DNA from: Clostridium aceticum
Lineage (GTDB): Bacteria; Bacillota; Clostridia; Peptostreptococcales; Natronincolaceae
DNA: 64,000 nt
NCBI RefSeq assembly: GCF_001042715.1
Contig: NZ_CP009687.1
Coordinates: 372,001-436,000 of the forward strand
Direction of reading: 5' to 3'
Below the pieces are notes generated by a model. It saw nothing but the letters and a program-made list of their open reading frames with translations, made no database searches and was not told the DNA's origin. Position 1 is the stretch's first letter. The number at the start of each line of letters is the position of its first letter. Of the stretch, positions 9,680 to 19,812 are shown piece after piece. Made by a program: the position numbers and the translations under genes.

Positions 9680-9720
9680 AATTTTTTGTAGATATTCACA
9701 GCTTTAGCTGAAGAAATTCA

Positions 9721-10005
9721 CTATTTTAACTCGGTTTTCATTTGATTATACTTTGTTTTAGCACTTTGAACATCTTGAGACTGAGCTTGCTTCACTTGAT
9801 ACCAACCTCTTTTTTGCATAGCATCAAAAATTTGATATTCGATTTGCTGTGTGTCATTTAAACACTGTGTTAAATGCTGTCTTAAATTTTGGCAAGAAGC
9901 TTCAGTAATACCGACGTTATAAGCAGAGGTTACTTGCTTCGCGGAGGCCAATAGATCGTTCATTAACTCTTTTTCAGTAAAGCTGGCTTGATGGTTTGTA
10001 TTCAT
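9721..10005 (-). CDS. spore coat protein, CotF-like
   Basis: The 94-residue protein has the CotF-type arrangement: FTEKELMNDLLASAKQVTSAYNVGITEA, a helical middle and MQKRGWYQVKQAQ near the C-terminus. Such proteins are ferritin-like helical bundles of the spore coat of Firmicutes. AAGGAGGG precedes the ATG. It follows another small coat-like gene in the same orientation, 53 bases away. Confidence 0.78.
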   Translation of the reverse strand: MNTNHQASFTEKELMNDLLASAKQVTSAYNVGITEASCQNLRQHLTQCLNDTQQIEYQIFDAMQKRGWYQVKQAQSQDVQSAKTKYNQMKTELK

Positions 10006-10058
10006 AAAATAACCCTCCTTGAAATATGTTTAAAGTTATTCTCTCGATTGCCTATTGA

Positions 10059-10280
10059 TTATTGATGAGAGTTTAGATAATTTAATAATTCATTGTAATG
10101 TTGTTTATGCTTTTGAGCTGCTTGCTGACATAAATTTTTTAGTTCAGTATCTGTGCAATATCCAGCATAGGTAGCAAACTTTTTGTTCATCATGGCTTCA
10201 TAGTTTAACTGATCTTCTAAGATTTTTAAGTTATTAGCATCTAACTGTGGTGTTGCTTGATTGTTCATGTTGGTATTCAT
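10059..10280 (-). CDS. small coat-like helical protein
   Basis: The 73-residue product starts MNTNMNNQA and continues as two amphipathic helices (NLKILEDQLNYEAMMNKKFATYAGYC and LKNLCQQAAQKHKQHYNELLNYL), the pattern of short CotF/ferritin-like coat proteins. The start at 10280 is chosen because AAGGAGG lies just upstream; a longer in-frame reading to 10373 adds a hydrophobic stretch without its own site. Together with the next gene downstream it probably forms a sporulation operon. No clear sporulation promoter was found. Confidence 0.7.
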   Translation of the reverse strand: MNTNMNNQATPQLDANNLKILEDQLNYEAMMNKKFATYAGYCTDTELKNLCQQAAQKHKQHYNELLNYLNSHQ

Positions 10281-10529
10281 TGATACAACCTCCTTAAGAT
10301 GTGTTAGAGTAGAATCTATTCCTACATTATTATTTAACAAAATTAAAAAGATATAGATTGAAAATAAACCCATACATGAATAAACTTGTTACTTCCAGTA
10401 AATGAATCTTGATGAAGCCGTTTTGCTAGTATAGAAAAACAGACAAAGATTAGAAAAAGCAAAAAAAATCATGTATAATGGATAGAAAGGAAAGACTACT
10501 TACGACAGTATGCAAGGAGGGGTTTTTAA

Positions 10530-11621
10530 ATGATTTATAGAGAGTATGGTAATACGGGAAAAAAGGTTTCTGTCATCGGATTTGGCGGAATGCGTTTTGG
10601 TAAAGATGAAGATTATGCTGTAGAGGTTGTCCGAAGAGCCAGTGAGTTAGGTATTAATTATTTTGATACAGCACATCTTTATTGTGATGGACGAAGTGAA
10701 GCCATTTTTGGAAAGGCATTTAAAAATATGCCAAGGGAGTTTTATACCTCCACAAAAACTATGTTGAGGATCGATCCTGATGCAGATGCTGTAAGAAGAA
10801 GAATAGAAGATTCTCTAAATAAGTTAGGTGTAGAGAAAATCAACTTTTTTCATATGTGGTGCATTATGAACTTAGAACAGTATACAAAGATTATGGCTCC
10901 TGGCGGTCCTTATGAGGGAGCTATGAAAGCAAAAGAGGAAGGTTTGATCGATCACTTGGTATTTTCTACCCATTGTAAAGGGCAAGATATCCGTAAAATT
11001 ATTGAAGATAAAGTTTTTGAAGGGGTATTGCTGGGTTATAATGTTATTAATCATCCCTTCCGCCAGGAAGGTATCAAAGCCGCCCTTGAACATAATGTAG
11101 GAGTTGTAACCATGAATCCTTTAGGAGGGGGATTAATTCCCCAGCATCATGAGTATTTTGACTTTATAAAACAATATGAAGGTGAATCTGTAAACCAAGC
11201 AGCCTTAAGATTCAATGGGGCACAAGATGGTATAACGGTGGTTTTAGCAGGGATGGGGACGCTAGAAGAGGTGGAGGAAAACATAAAGACTTTAGAACAT
11301 CCACTAACCTTCTCGGAGGAAAAACGTGAAGAAATTAAAAGAAAAATTGCTAAAGATATGGACTCCTTATGCACAGGTTGTCAATACTGCATTAGCTGTC
11401 CTAAAAAAATACAGATCCATCACTATCTACAGGCATATAATTTGAAGGTGTTAAAGGATGAAGAAACAATGAAAAAGCAGGTTGACTGGTTAAAACAAGC
11501 CGGTAGGATTAAAGAAGATGACCCTATTGCAGCCGACTGTATAGCCTGTGGTAAATGCGAGGTTGTATGTACACAAAAGCTGCCTATTATAGAGCGGTTA
11601 AAGGAAATGGGTGAGTTATAG
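10530..11621 (+). CDS. aldo/keto reductase with C-terminal 4Fe-4S ferredoxin domain
   Basis: The 363-residue protein has an AKR barrel (REYGNTGKKVSVIGFGGMRF; active-site FDTAHLYCDGRSE with Asp and Tyr; TSTKT with Lys) in residues 1 to about 265, and then a ferredoxin-like tail with LCTGCQYCISCP and DCIACGKCEVVC. This fusion is common in anaerobes and suggests ferredoxin-linked rather than purely NADPH-linked chemistry. The substrate is unknown. AAGGAGGGG precedes the ATG; a TATAAT box lies at 10475-10480. Confidence 0.88.
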   Translation: MIYREYGNTGKKVSVIGFGGMRFGKDEDYAVEVVRRASELGINYFDTAHLYCDGRSEAIFGKAFKNMPREFYTSTKTMLRIDPDADAVRRRIEDSLNKLGVEKINFFHMWCIMNLEQYTKIMAPGGPYEGAMKAKEEGLIDHLVFSTHCKGQDIRKIIEDKVFEGVLLGYNVINHPFRQEGIKAALEHNVGVVTMNPLGGGLIPQHHEYFDFIKQYEGESVNQAALRFNGAQDGITVVLAGMGTLEEVEENIKTLEHPLTFSEEKREEIKRKIAKDMDSLCTGCQYCISCPKKIQIHHYLQAYNLKVLKDEETMKKQVDWLKQAGRIKEDDPIAADCIACGKCEVVCTQKLPIIERLKEMGEL

Positions 11622-11671
11622 TACATAGGTTATAAACCATAATTTCTAAATTTTAATAAGGGGTGTATGAG

Positions 11672-12070
11672 ATGGAATTTAATTTAAAGGTTGGTATGTC
11701 TTATAAGGTAGAATTAGAAGTAGAACTGAAGGACACAGCAGTATCTCTAGGAAGTGGAAGTGTAGAGGTATTGGCCACACCAAGAATGATTGCGTTAATG
11801 GAAAATGCGGCAATGAAGGTAGTAGCGGCTGATTTACCAGAAGGCTATTCCACTGTGGGAACACATTTAGATGCTAAACATATGGCTGCTACCCCAATTG
11901 GTATGAAGGCTTATGCAGAAGCAGAGTTAGTGAAAGTAGAAGGTAAGAAACTTACTTTTAATATTGCTGCCTATGATGAAAAGGATAAGATCGGAGAAGG
12001 AACTCATACAAGATACATTATTGCAGTAGATAAATTTATGGAAAAAACCAATCAAAAACTAGATGCATAG
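11672..12070 (+). CDS. hotdog-fold thioesterase family protein (FlK-like)
   Basis: The 132-residue protein matches the thioesterase group that includes fluoroacetyl-CoA thioesterase: GSGSVEVLATPRMIALMENAA, STVGTHLDAKHMAATPIG and GEGTHTRYIIAVDKF. The conserved catalytic Thr/Glu/His are suggested by LATP, MENAA and HLDAKH. It would hydrolyse a small acyl-CoA. The ATG at 11672 is taken because AAGGGG is eight bases upstream; a GTG three codons earlier sits within that site. It stands 50 bases after the reductase and may share its transcript. Confidence 0.8.
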   Translation: MEFNLKVGMSYKVELEVELKDTAVSLGSGSVEVLATPRMIALMENAAMKVVAADLPEGYSTVGTHLDAKHMAATPIGMKAYAEAELVKVEGKKLTFNIAAYDEKDKIGEGTHTRYIIAVDKFMEKTNQKLDA

Positions 12071-12168
12071 AAAGTCCGAACGAAACCGCAAAAAATGGTA
12101 AAATAATTCTTGACTTTTGTCGAATGATTTGTTAAGTTATATATTAATTAACAACTCAATAAAAACAA

Positions 12169-13863
<1,695 letters not shown>

Positions 13864-13873
13864 GGACGAGAGG

Positions 13874-15415
13874 ATGAATCCCATGAATAATGAACTAATC
13901 CTAATTCTGGATTTTGGTGGACAGTATAACCAATTAATTGCTAGAAGAGTTAGAGAGTGTAATGTATACTGCGAAGTTGTACCCTATAAAGTAAGTTTAG
14001 AGGAAATCAAAGAGAAAAACCCTAAAGGTATTATTTTTACAGGAGGACCCGCCAGTGTTTATGGAGAAAAATCTCCAAAATGTGATGAAGGCATCTTTGC
14101 CTTAGGTATTCCTGTATTGGGAATTTGCTACGGCGGACAGCTGATGGCAGAGACTTTGGGGGGCAAGGTAAAGGCTGCTGAAAAAAGAGAGTATGGAAAA
14201 ACTGCTTTAAACCTAAATAAGGATTCTGCACTATTTAAAGATATAGCACAAAATAGTATTTGTTGGATGAGTCATACAGATTTTATTGAAAGAGCACCAG
14301 AAAACTTTATTATCACAGCTACTACAGCGGACTGTCCTGTAGCGGCTATGGAAAACCCAGAGAAAAAACTTTATGCTGTTCAATTTCATCCTGAGGTAGA
14401 GCATACAGCGTCTGGAAAAGAAATGATTAAAAATTTCTTGTACGAAGTATGTGACTGTGAAGGAACTTGGACCACAGAAAATTATATTGAAGAAGAAATA
14501 GAAGCAGTTAAAAGTATGGTGGGGGACAAAAAAGTATTATGTGCTTTATCTGGCGGAGTAGACTCTTCTGTAGCGGCAGTGTTGATTCATAAGGCGATTG
14601 GTGACAACCTGACTTGTGTTTTTGTAGATCATGGATTGCTTCGTAAAGAAGAAGGTGATCAGGTAGAAGAAATCTTTAAAAATAAGTTTAAGATGAACTT
14701 TATCCGAGTAAATGCAAAGGAACGTTTCCTTGGAAAATTAGCTGGCGTATCAGACCCAGAAAGAAAACGAAAAATCATTGGTGAAGAGTTTATCCGTCTT
14801 TTTGAGGAGGAAGCTAGAAAATTAGGAGAAATTGATTATCTAGTACAGGGTACCCTTTACCCAGATATTATAGAAAGTGGCACAGAGACAGCTTCTGTTA
14901 TCAAAAGCCACCATAATGTAGGTGGACTTCCTGAGGATATGCAGTTTGAGCTTATAGAACCTTTTAAATATCTGTTTAAAGATGAGGTAAGGGCTGTAGG
15001 TACGCAATTAGGTCTTCCAGAAGAAGTTGTTTGGAGACAACCCTTCCCAGGACCTGGGCTAGCTGTACGTGTTTTAGGGGAAATTACAGAAGAAAAACTG
15101 CACATTGTTCGGGAAGCGGATGCAATTGTTCGAGAAGAAATCAAAAAAGCTGGTTTAGATCGAGAAATTTGGCAATACTTCGCCGTACTACCGGGTATCA
15201 TGAGTGTAGGGGTGATGGGAGATGAAAGAACCTATGCCCATACAATAGGAATAAGAGCCATCACCAGTTCTGATGCTATGACAGCAGATTGGGCGAGGAT
15301 TCCTTTTGATGTATTGGAAAGAATGTCTAACCGAATCGTAAACGAGGTACAGGGTGTTAATCGCATTGTTTATGATATTACATCTAAACCGCCGTCAACG
15401 GTGGAGTGGGAATAA
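13874..15415 (+). CDS. guaA: GMP synthase (glutamine-hydrolysing)
   Basis: The 513-residue enzyme aminates XMP to GMP. It has an N-terminal class I glutaminase ([10 protein letters not shown], nucleophile in [16 protein letters not shown]), the ATP pyrophosphatase loop [11 protein letters not shown], and the dimerisation domain ending PPSTVEWE. The start is ambiguous between 13874 and an ATG three codons later; both lie within reach of a purine-rich site. It is co-transcribed with guaB. Confidence 0.98.
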   Translation: MNPMNNELILILDFGGQYNQLIARRVRECNVYCEVVPYKVSLEEIKEKNPKGIIFTGGPASVYGEKSPKCDEGIFALGIPVLGICYGGQLMAETLGGKVKAAEKREYGKTALNLNKDSALFKDIAQNSICWMSHTDFIERAPENFIITATTADCPVAAMENPEKKLYAVQFHPEVEHTASGKEMIKNFLYEVCDCEGTWTTENYIEEEIEAVKSMVGDKKVLCALSGGVDSSVAAVLIHKAIGDNLTCVFVDHGLLRKEEGDQVEEIFKNKFKMNFIRVNAKERFLGKLAGVSDPERKRKIIGEEFIRLFEEEARKLGEIDYLVQGTLYPDIIESGTETASVIKSHHNVGGLPEDMQFELIEPFKYLFKDEVRAVGTQLGLPEEVVWRQPFPGPGLAVRVLGEITEEKLHIVREADAIVREEIKKAGLDREIWQYFAVLPGIMSVGVMGDERTYAHTIGIRAITSSDAMTADWARIPFDVLERMSNRIVNEVQGVNRIVYDITSKPPSTVEWE

Positions 15416-15503
15416 GACAATCGATATAAAGTTTAATTAGAATTAACATTCGTAATAGAGCAAACTTAATTCAAAATATGCATATAAATATTCGAAAAAT
15501 CCA

Positions 15504-15532
15504 TTGACCTTTTACACTGTATTTGTTATCAT
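15504..15532 (+). promoter_or_regulatory. sigma-A promoter of the purine permease/pur unit
   Basis: TTGACC and TATCAT are spaced by 17 bases and the start would fall about 25 bases before the guanine aptamer. Confidence 0.78.
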
Positions 15533-15565
15533 AGAGGTAGCAAGACGTGCTATGACAACAGAAAC

Positions 15566-15632
15566 CTCATATAAAGTCGATAATAGGGTTCGACAGTTTC
15601 TACAGGATAACCGATAATTATTCTGCTATGAG
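15566..15632 (+). promoter_or_regulatory. guanine-class purine aptamer (first part of tandem riboswitch)
   Basis: P1 CTCAT/ATGAG, P2 GTCGA/TCGAC, the core AGTTTCTAC and the junction CTATGAG with the guanine-type C are present. The loops differ from consensus: L2 reads AATAGGG instead of AATATGG, and L3 has CCGATAA where CCGTAAA is usual. It has no terminator of its own and directly abuts the next aptamer. Confidence 0.75.
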
Positions 15633-15633
15633 T

Positions 15634-15770
15634 GAAAGTGTATCTAGGGTTCCGTTCTTAAGAAGAAGCTGGTCCAAGGGATACAGGCATTGCTTCAATG
15701 CTACACCGATGGGAAAAAAGCCCAGACGGATAGGTTCACTTTAAAACAACCTGTCCGTCTGGGTTTATTT
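15634..15770 (+). promoter_or_regulatory. PRPP riboswitch (ykkC subtype 2b) with terminator
   Basis: The ykkC hallmarks are in order: CTAGGGTTCCG at 15653-15663, CTGGTCCAAGGG near 15669, a GCATTG/CAATGC hairpin, and GATGGGAAAAAAGCCCAGAC at 15708-15727. The last block overlaps the terminator stem (CCCAGACGG... CCGTCTGGG, 15721-15762, then TTTATTTTTTT). Ligand binding would hold that block and prevent termination. The purine context and the guanine aptamer in front argue for PRPP rather than guanidine or ppGpp. Confidence 0.85.
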
Positions 15771-15819
15771 TTTTATAAATATGGCATCATAAAACTATAA
15801 CAAAAAGGAGGTCATACTT

Positions 15820-17157
15820 ATGAGTACAAAAGGTTTAGACAGAATGTTTAAGCTTACGGAAAATAAAACTGATGTAAAAACGGAAATTATTGCAGGTATT
15901 ACTACTTATATCACAATGGCGTATATTTTATTTGTAAATCCTGATCTTTTATCTATTGCTGGTATGGATTTTAATGCTGTCTTTATGGCGACTTGCCTTT
16001 CAGCGGCGATTGGTACATTGATTATGGGCTTTTATGCAAACTTGCCCTTCGCGCAAGCACCAGGAATGGGGTTAAATGCATTCTTTACCTTTGGCGTTGT
16101 ATTAGGCTTAGGGTATACATGGGAACAGGCTTTAGCAGCTATTTTTATTTCAGGAATTGTTTTTATTCTCTTAACTGTAACAGGTCTTAGAACTGCTATT
16201 GTAGAAGCTATTCCCACATCGTTAAAGCACGCTATTGGCGGAGGTATTGGACTATTTATTGCGTTACTTGGCTTTAAAAATGCAGGGATCGTTGTGCCTT
16301 ATGAAGCTACTTTAGTGACATTAGGAAATTTTCAAGATCCAGCAGTACTATTAGCAGTGATTGGTTTAATCATTACTGGCGTATTAATGGTAAAGAGAGT
16401 AAAGGGAGCTATTTTAATTGGTATTTTAGCAACAATGCTTCTTGGTATCCCTATGGGAGTAACTGATCTATCCGCTGGGATGAACTTCTCCTTTGATATT
16501 CGACCTACTTTATTTAAAATGGATTTACCTGGATTATTAAACATTGGAGAAGCTGGTGTTGTAGGAGCAATAACAAGTGTACTAACCGTTGTTATATCCT
16601 TCAGTTTAGTAGATATGTTTGATACCATTGGTACATTAATCGGTACAGGTGCAAAAGCAAAAATGTTAGATGAGAATGGCAATTTACCTAATATGAGCAA
16701 GGCTTTAATGGCAGACGCTGTTGCAACTTCTGCTGGAGCTTTGTTAGGAACATCTACAGTAACTACTTATGTTGAATCAGCTGCTGGTGTAGCTGAAGGT
16801 GGAAAAACCGGACTAACTGCTGTAACAACAGGGATATTATTCATATTTTCTATACTTTTAGCACCTTTTGCATTGATGGTGCCAGCAGAAGCAACAGCTC
16901 CTGCACTAATCATCGTGGGTGTTCTAATGATGGGTACATTAAAGGAAATTGATTTTGAAGACTTTGGTGAAGCATTGCCTGCCTTCCTAACCATTGCAAT
17001 TATGCCATTTTCCTTCAGTATAGCAAATGGTATCGCAGCAGGACTTGTGTTTCTTCCAATTGTTAAAATTGCTACAGGAAAAGCAAGAGAAGTGCATCCA
17101 ACGGTGTATGTACTAGCTATTCTGTTTATTCTAAGGTTTACGATACTACCTCATTAA
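15820..17157 (+). CDS. pbuG: AzgA/NCS2-type purine permease
   Basis: The 445-residue membrane protein has about 12-14 membrane segments and the AzgA-family signatures: TYITMAYILFVNP near residue 30, QAPGMGLNAFFTFGV near 80 and DMFDTIGTLIGTGAKA near 265. Members import hypoxanthine, guanine or adenine with protons. AAGGAGG precedes the ATG. It lies just behind the tandem guanine-PRPP riboswitch, which fits salvage uptake that is shut off by guanine. Which bases it prefers cannot be read from sequence. Confidence 0.92.
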   Translation: MSTKGLDRMFKLTENKTDVKTEIIAGITTYITMAYILFVNPDLLSIAGMDFNAVFMATCLSAAIGTLIMGFYANLPFAQAPGMGLNAFFTFGVVLGLGYTWEQALAAIFISGIVFILLTVTGLRTAIVEAIPTSLKHAIGGGIGLFIALLGFKNAGIVVPYEATLVTLGNFQDPAVLLAVIGLIITGVLMVKRVKGAILIGILATMLLGIPMGVTDLSAGMNFSFDIRPTLFKMDLPGLLNIGEAGVVGAITSVLTVVISFSLVDMFDTIGTLIGTGAKAKMLDENGNLPNMSKALMADAVATSAGALLGTSTVTTYVESAAGVAEGGKTGLTAVTTGILFIFSILLAPFALMVPAEATAPALIIVGVLMMGTLKEIDFEDFGEALPAFLTIAIMPFSFSIANGIAAGLVFLPIVKIATGKAREVHPTVYVLAILFILRFTILPH

Positions 17158-17165
17158 TTAAAAAC

Positions 17166-17190
17166 AGCAGCTAAGAAAACCTTAGCTGCT
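17166..17190 (+). terminator. Rho-independent terminator
   Basis: AGCAGCTAAG and CTTAGCTGCT form a perfect 10-bp stem with an AAAAC loop, followed by TTTCTAAA. The modest U tract may allow read-through into the pur genes. Confidence 0.82.
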
Positions 17191-17239
17191 TTTCTAAACT
17201 TAAATTTATTAGGGATTAGTCGGAAAAGGAGGGAGTAGT

Positions 17240-18391
17240 TTGAATTTCAAAAAAATTGGGATAATTGGTGGAGGACAGCTGGGGAAAATGATGATTTTAG
17301 AGGGGAAGAAGTTAGGACTTCATTTTACTGTTTTAGACCCTAGTCAGGACTGTCCAGCCTTCTCCATTACAGATGAATATATTGAAGGGAATTTTTACGA
17401 TAAAGATAAAATTCGAACTTTAGCTGAGGTAACAGACCTGATTACTTATGAATTTGAACACATTGATGCAGATATATTGATGGAACTTAGGGAGGAAGGC
17501 TATAAAATTTATCCTACCCCATCAACACTAAAAATCATTCAAGATAAATTTCAACAAAAAAGTTTTTTAAAGCAATGTAATATTCCTGTGCCAGCTTTTG
17601 AAGCAGTAGATTCAGTAGAGGGAATTCATACAGCTGTTGAGAAATATGGTTTACCACTGCTTTTGAAGAGTTGTCGAGGAGGATATGATGGCAAAGGAAA
17701 CTATCTTATAAAGCAAAGGGAAGAAGTCTTAAATGCTTACCATACCTTAGGGGGAGATACTGCTCAACTTATGGTAGAGGCCTTTGTTCCCTTTATCAAA
17801 GAAATTTCAGTGGTTGTAGCAAGAGGTATAGATGGAGAAATAAAGGTATATCCTTTAGCGGAAAATATTCATGAAAACAACATTTTGAAAACCACCATTG
17901 TTCCAGCTAGAGTAAATAAAGTAGCAGCATATAAGGCACAAGCACTGGCTTTGAAAACAATGGAACAACTAAAGGGTGTAGGGATATTTTGTGTAGAGAT
18001 GTTTGTGGATGCTAAGGATGAAGTATTGATCAACGAAATTGCTCCTCGAACCCATAATTCTGGACATTATACGATAGAAGCCTGTAGTATTTCTCAATTT
18101 GCCCAACATATTCGAGCGATTTTAGGATTACCCCTTGGAGAAACAAAGTTATTAAAGCCAGCAGTCATGATCAATCTCTTAGGAGAAGATGGTTATGACG
18201 GAAGAGCAAAAATAATAGGTGTTGAAGAGATCATGGGAATTTCAGAAGCCTATCTTCACTTTTATGGGAAGACTTTTACACAGCCGGAGCGTAAGATGGG
18301 ACATGTAACTGTATTGGCAGATGATATAGATTCAGCTTTAAGTAAAGGAAAGAAAGTAAGTGAATTGATGCGGATTATCGCAGAAGATTAA
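17240..18391 (+). CDS. purK: N5-carboxyaminoimidazole ribonucleotide synthase
   Basis: The 383-residue ATP-grasp enzyme converts AIR, bicarbonate and ATP to N5-CAIR. It shows IGIIGGGQLGKMM at the start, YEFEHID, the ATP-grasp CRGGYDGKGNY, and NEIAPRTHNSGHYTIEAC. The start is TTG 17240, seven bases after AAGGAGGG; no ATG fits. It is the first of eight pur genes and pairs with purE. Confidence 0.97.
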   Translation: MNFKKIGIIGGGQLGKMMILEGKKLGLHFTVLDPSQDCPAFSITDEYIEGNFYDKDKIRTLAEVTDLITYEFEHIDADILMELREEGYKIYPTPSTLKIIQDKFQQKSFLKQCNIPVPAFEAVDSVEGIHTAVEKYGLPLLLKSCRGGYDGKGNYLIKQREEVLNAYHTLGGDTAQLMVEAFVPFIKEISVVVARGIDGEIKVYPLAENIHENNILKTTIVPARVNKVAAYKAQALALKTMEQLKGVGIFCVEMFVDAKDEVLINEIAPRTHNSGHYTIEACSISQFAQHIRAILGLPLGETKLLKPAVMINLLGEDGYDGRAKIIGVEEIMGISEAYLHFYGKTFTQPERKMGHVTVLADDIDSALSKGKKVSELMRIIAED

Positions 18392-18415
18392 GTTTTGTGT
18401 ACTGGGAGGGAAAAT

Positions 18416-18931
18416 ATGAAGAATACGGTTGTAAGCATCATTATGGGAAGTGATTCGGATTTACCCATCATGCAGGAGGCAGCACAGATTTTAGAAGACC
18501 TAGGGGTTGCCTATGAATGTAGTATTGTATCTGCACATCGTACGCCGGATAGGATGTATGAATTTGCCAAGACAGCAGAAAAAAGAGGTATTCAAGTCAT
18601 TATAGCAGGGGCAGGAGGTGCGGCTCATCTGCCGGGTATGGTGGCTTCTTTAACCAACCTGCCGGTAATCGGAGTTCCGGTACAGAGTAAAACGCTAAAC
18701 GGCGTGGATTCCCTTTACTCTATCGTGCAGATGCCCCCTGGTATTCCTGTAGCTACTGTAGCTATTAATGGTGCAAAAAATGCTGGTATATTAGCGGCAC
18801 AAGTAATTGCTTTACAGGATCAAAAAGTAAAGGCAAATCTCGTAAAGTATAAAGAAGGTCTTAGAGAGATGGTGGAGGAAAAAGCAGCCAAACTAGAAGC
18901 GGTAGGCTACGAAAGTTATTTGTCCAAGTAA
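18416..18931 (+). CDS. purE: N5-carboxyaminoimidazole ribonucleotide mutase
   Basis: The 171-residue class I PurE rearranges N5-CAIR to CAIR. It shows [28 protein letters not shown] with the catalytic histidine, and [11 protein letters not shown]. The ATG at 18416 is chosen because GGGAGGG is just upstream; a longer frame beginning at 18395 adds a non-conserved leader. Class I type agrees with the neighbouring purK. Confidence 0.98.
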   Translation: MKNTVVSIIMGSDSDLPIMQEAAQILEDLGVAYECSIVSAHRTPDRMYEFAKTAEKRGIQVIIAGAGGAAHLPGMVASLTNLPVIGVPVQSKTLNGVDSLYSIVQMPPGIPVATVAINGAKNAGILAAQVIALQDQKVKANLVKYKEGLREMVEEKAAKLEAVGYESYLSK

Positions 18932-18978
18932 GGATTTGATTATAAATTTTGGGTAGCGGATGTGTAGGAGGGGTTAAG

Positions 18979-19692
18979 ATGTGTAAAATAGAAAAATTGC
19001 AGATGCTTTATGAAGGAAAGGCGAAAAAAGTTTATAAAACCAGTCATGAAGATCAATATATTGTAGAGTATAAAGATGATGCTACTGCTTTTAATGGGGA
19101 GAAAAAGGGGACAATTACCAATAAGGGTATTGTCAATAATCAGATGACGGCACTGATTTTTAGTATCTTGAAGGAACAGGGCATCGACAATCATTATATT
19201 GAGACCTTAAGTGATAGAGAAATGTTGGTAAAGGCAGTAAAAATCCTGCCAGTAGAGGTTATACTAAGAAATGCAGCTGCTGGTTCTATAGCAAAACGTT
19301 TGGGACTGGAGGAAGGAAAAATCTTTAAGACTCCGGTTTTAGAATTCTGTTACAAGAACGATGCCTTAGGAGATCCCATGATTAATGAAGATCATGTAAT
19401 GGTTTTAGAACTTGCTACAGAAGAAGAAATAAAAGCTATCAAAGTATTGACCATTAAAATCAATGACGTGTTAAAGAAATTTTTTATAGAAAAAAACTTG
19501 AAGTTAATTGATTTTAAACTAGAGTTTGGTTTATACAAAGGACAGGTGATCTTAGCAGATGAAATATCTCCAGATACTTGTAGACTTTGGGATGTTCATA
19601 CCAATGAAAAATTAGATAAAGACCGTTTCAGAAGAGATTTGGGCAACGTTGAGGAGTCCTACCAAGAAGTATTAAGTCGATTGAAGGGTTAA
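18979..19692 (+). CDS. purC: SAICAR synthetase
   Basis: The 237-residue enzyme joins CAIR and aspartate with ATP. Motifs are [47 protein letters not shown] and [14 protein letters not shown]. The ATG at 18979 follows AGGAGGGG; a frame from 18949 would add ten residues that are not part of the family. It matches the family length. Confidence 0.98.
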   Translation: MCKIEKLQMLYEGKAKKVYKTSHEDQYIVEYKDDATAFNGEKKGTITNKGIVNNQMTALIFSILKEQGIDNHYIETLSDREMLVKAVKILPVEVILRNAAAGSIAKRLGLEEGKIFKTPVLEFCYKNDALGDPMINEDHVMVLELATEEEIKAIKVLTIKINDVLKKFFIEKNLKLIDFKLEFGLYKGQVILADEISPDTCRLWDVHTNEKLDKDRFRRDLGNVEESYQEVLSRLKG

Positions 19693-19812
19693 ACTTGTTT
19701 TAGAAACTGAAACATTGGGGAATCAGATAAAGATGCTGCTCCACCTTAAAAGAAAAATCAAGATAAATAGATGAATGTAAAAAAATTCAGGAAGATAGAG
19801 AGGGGCATTAAA

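Larger units (their letters stand above)
9141..9690 (+). ncRNA. candidate non-coding transcript
   Basis: A good promoter at 9106-9134 and a strong terminator at 9640-9679 bracket about 540 bases with stops in all plus-strand frames. The interval contains an 8-bp tandem repeat (9279-9406) and a shorter 14-bp repeat of AGATTTTTAAGAAA near 9437-9472. A 19-codon frame starting at GTG 9582 after AAAGGAA is the only coding possibility seen. No match to a known RNA family was recognised, so this is a proposal from promoter and terminator alone. Confidence 0.35.

Noticed and set aside
14857-15201. 114-codon open frame antisense to guaA
   Set aside because: It is a complement shadow of a highly conserved gene, with no start signal or recognisable domain.
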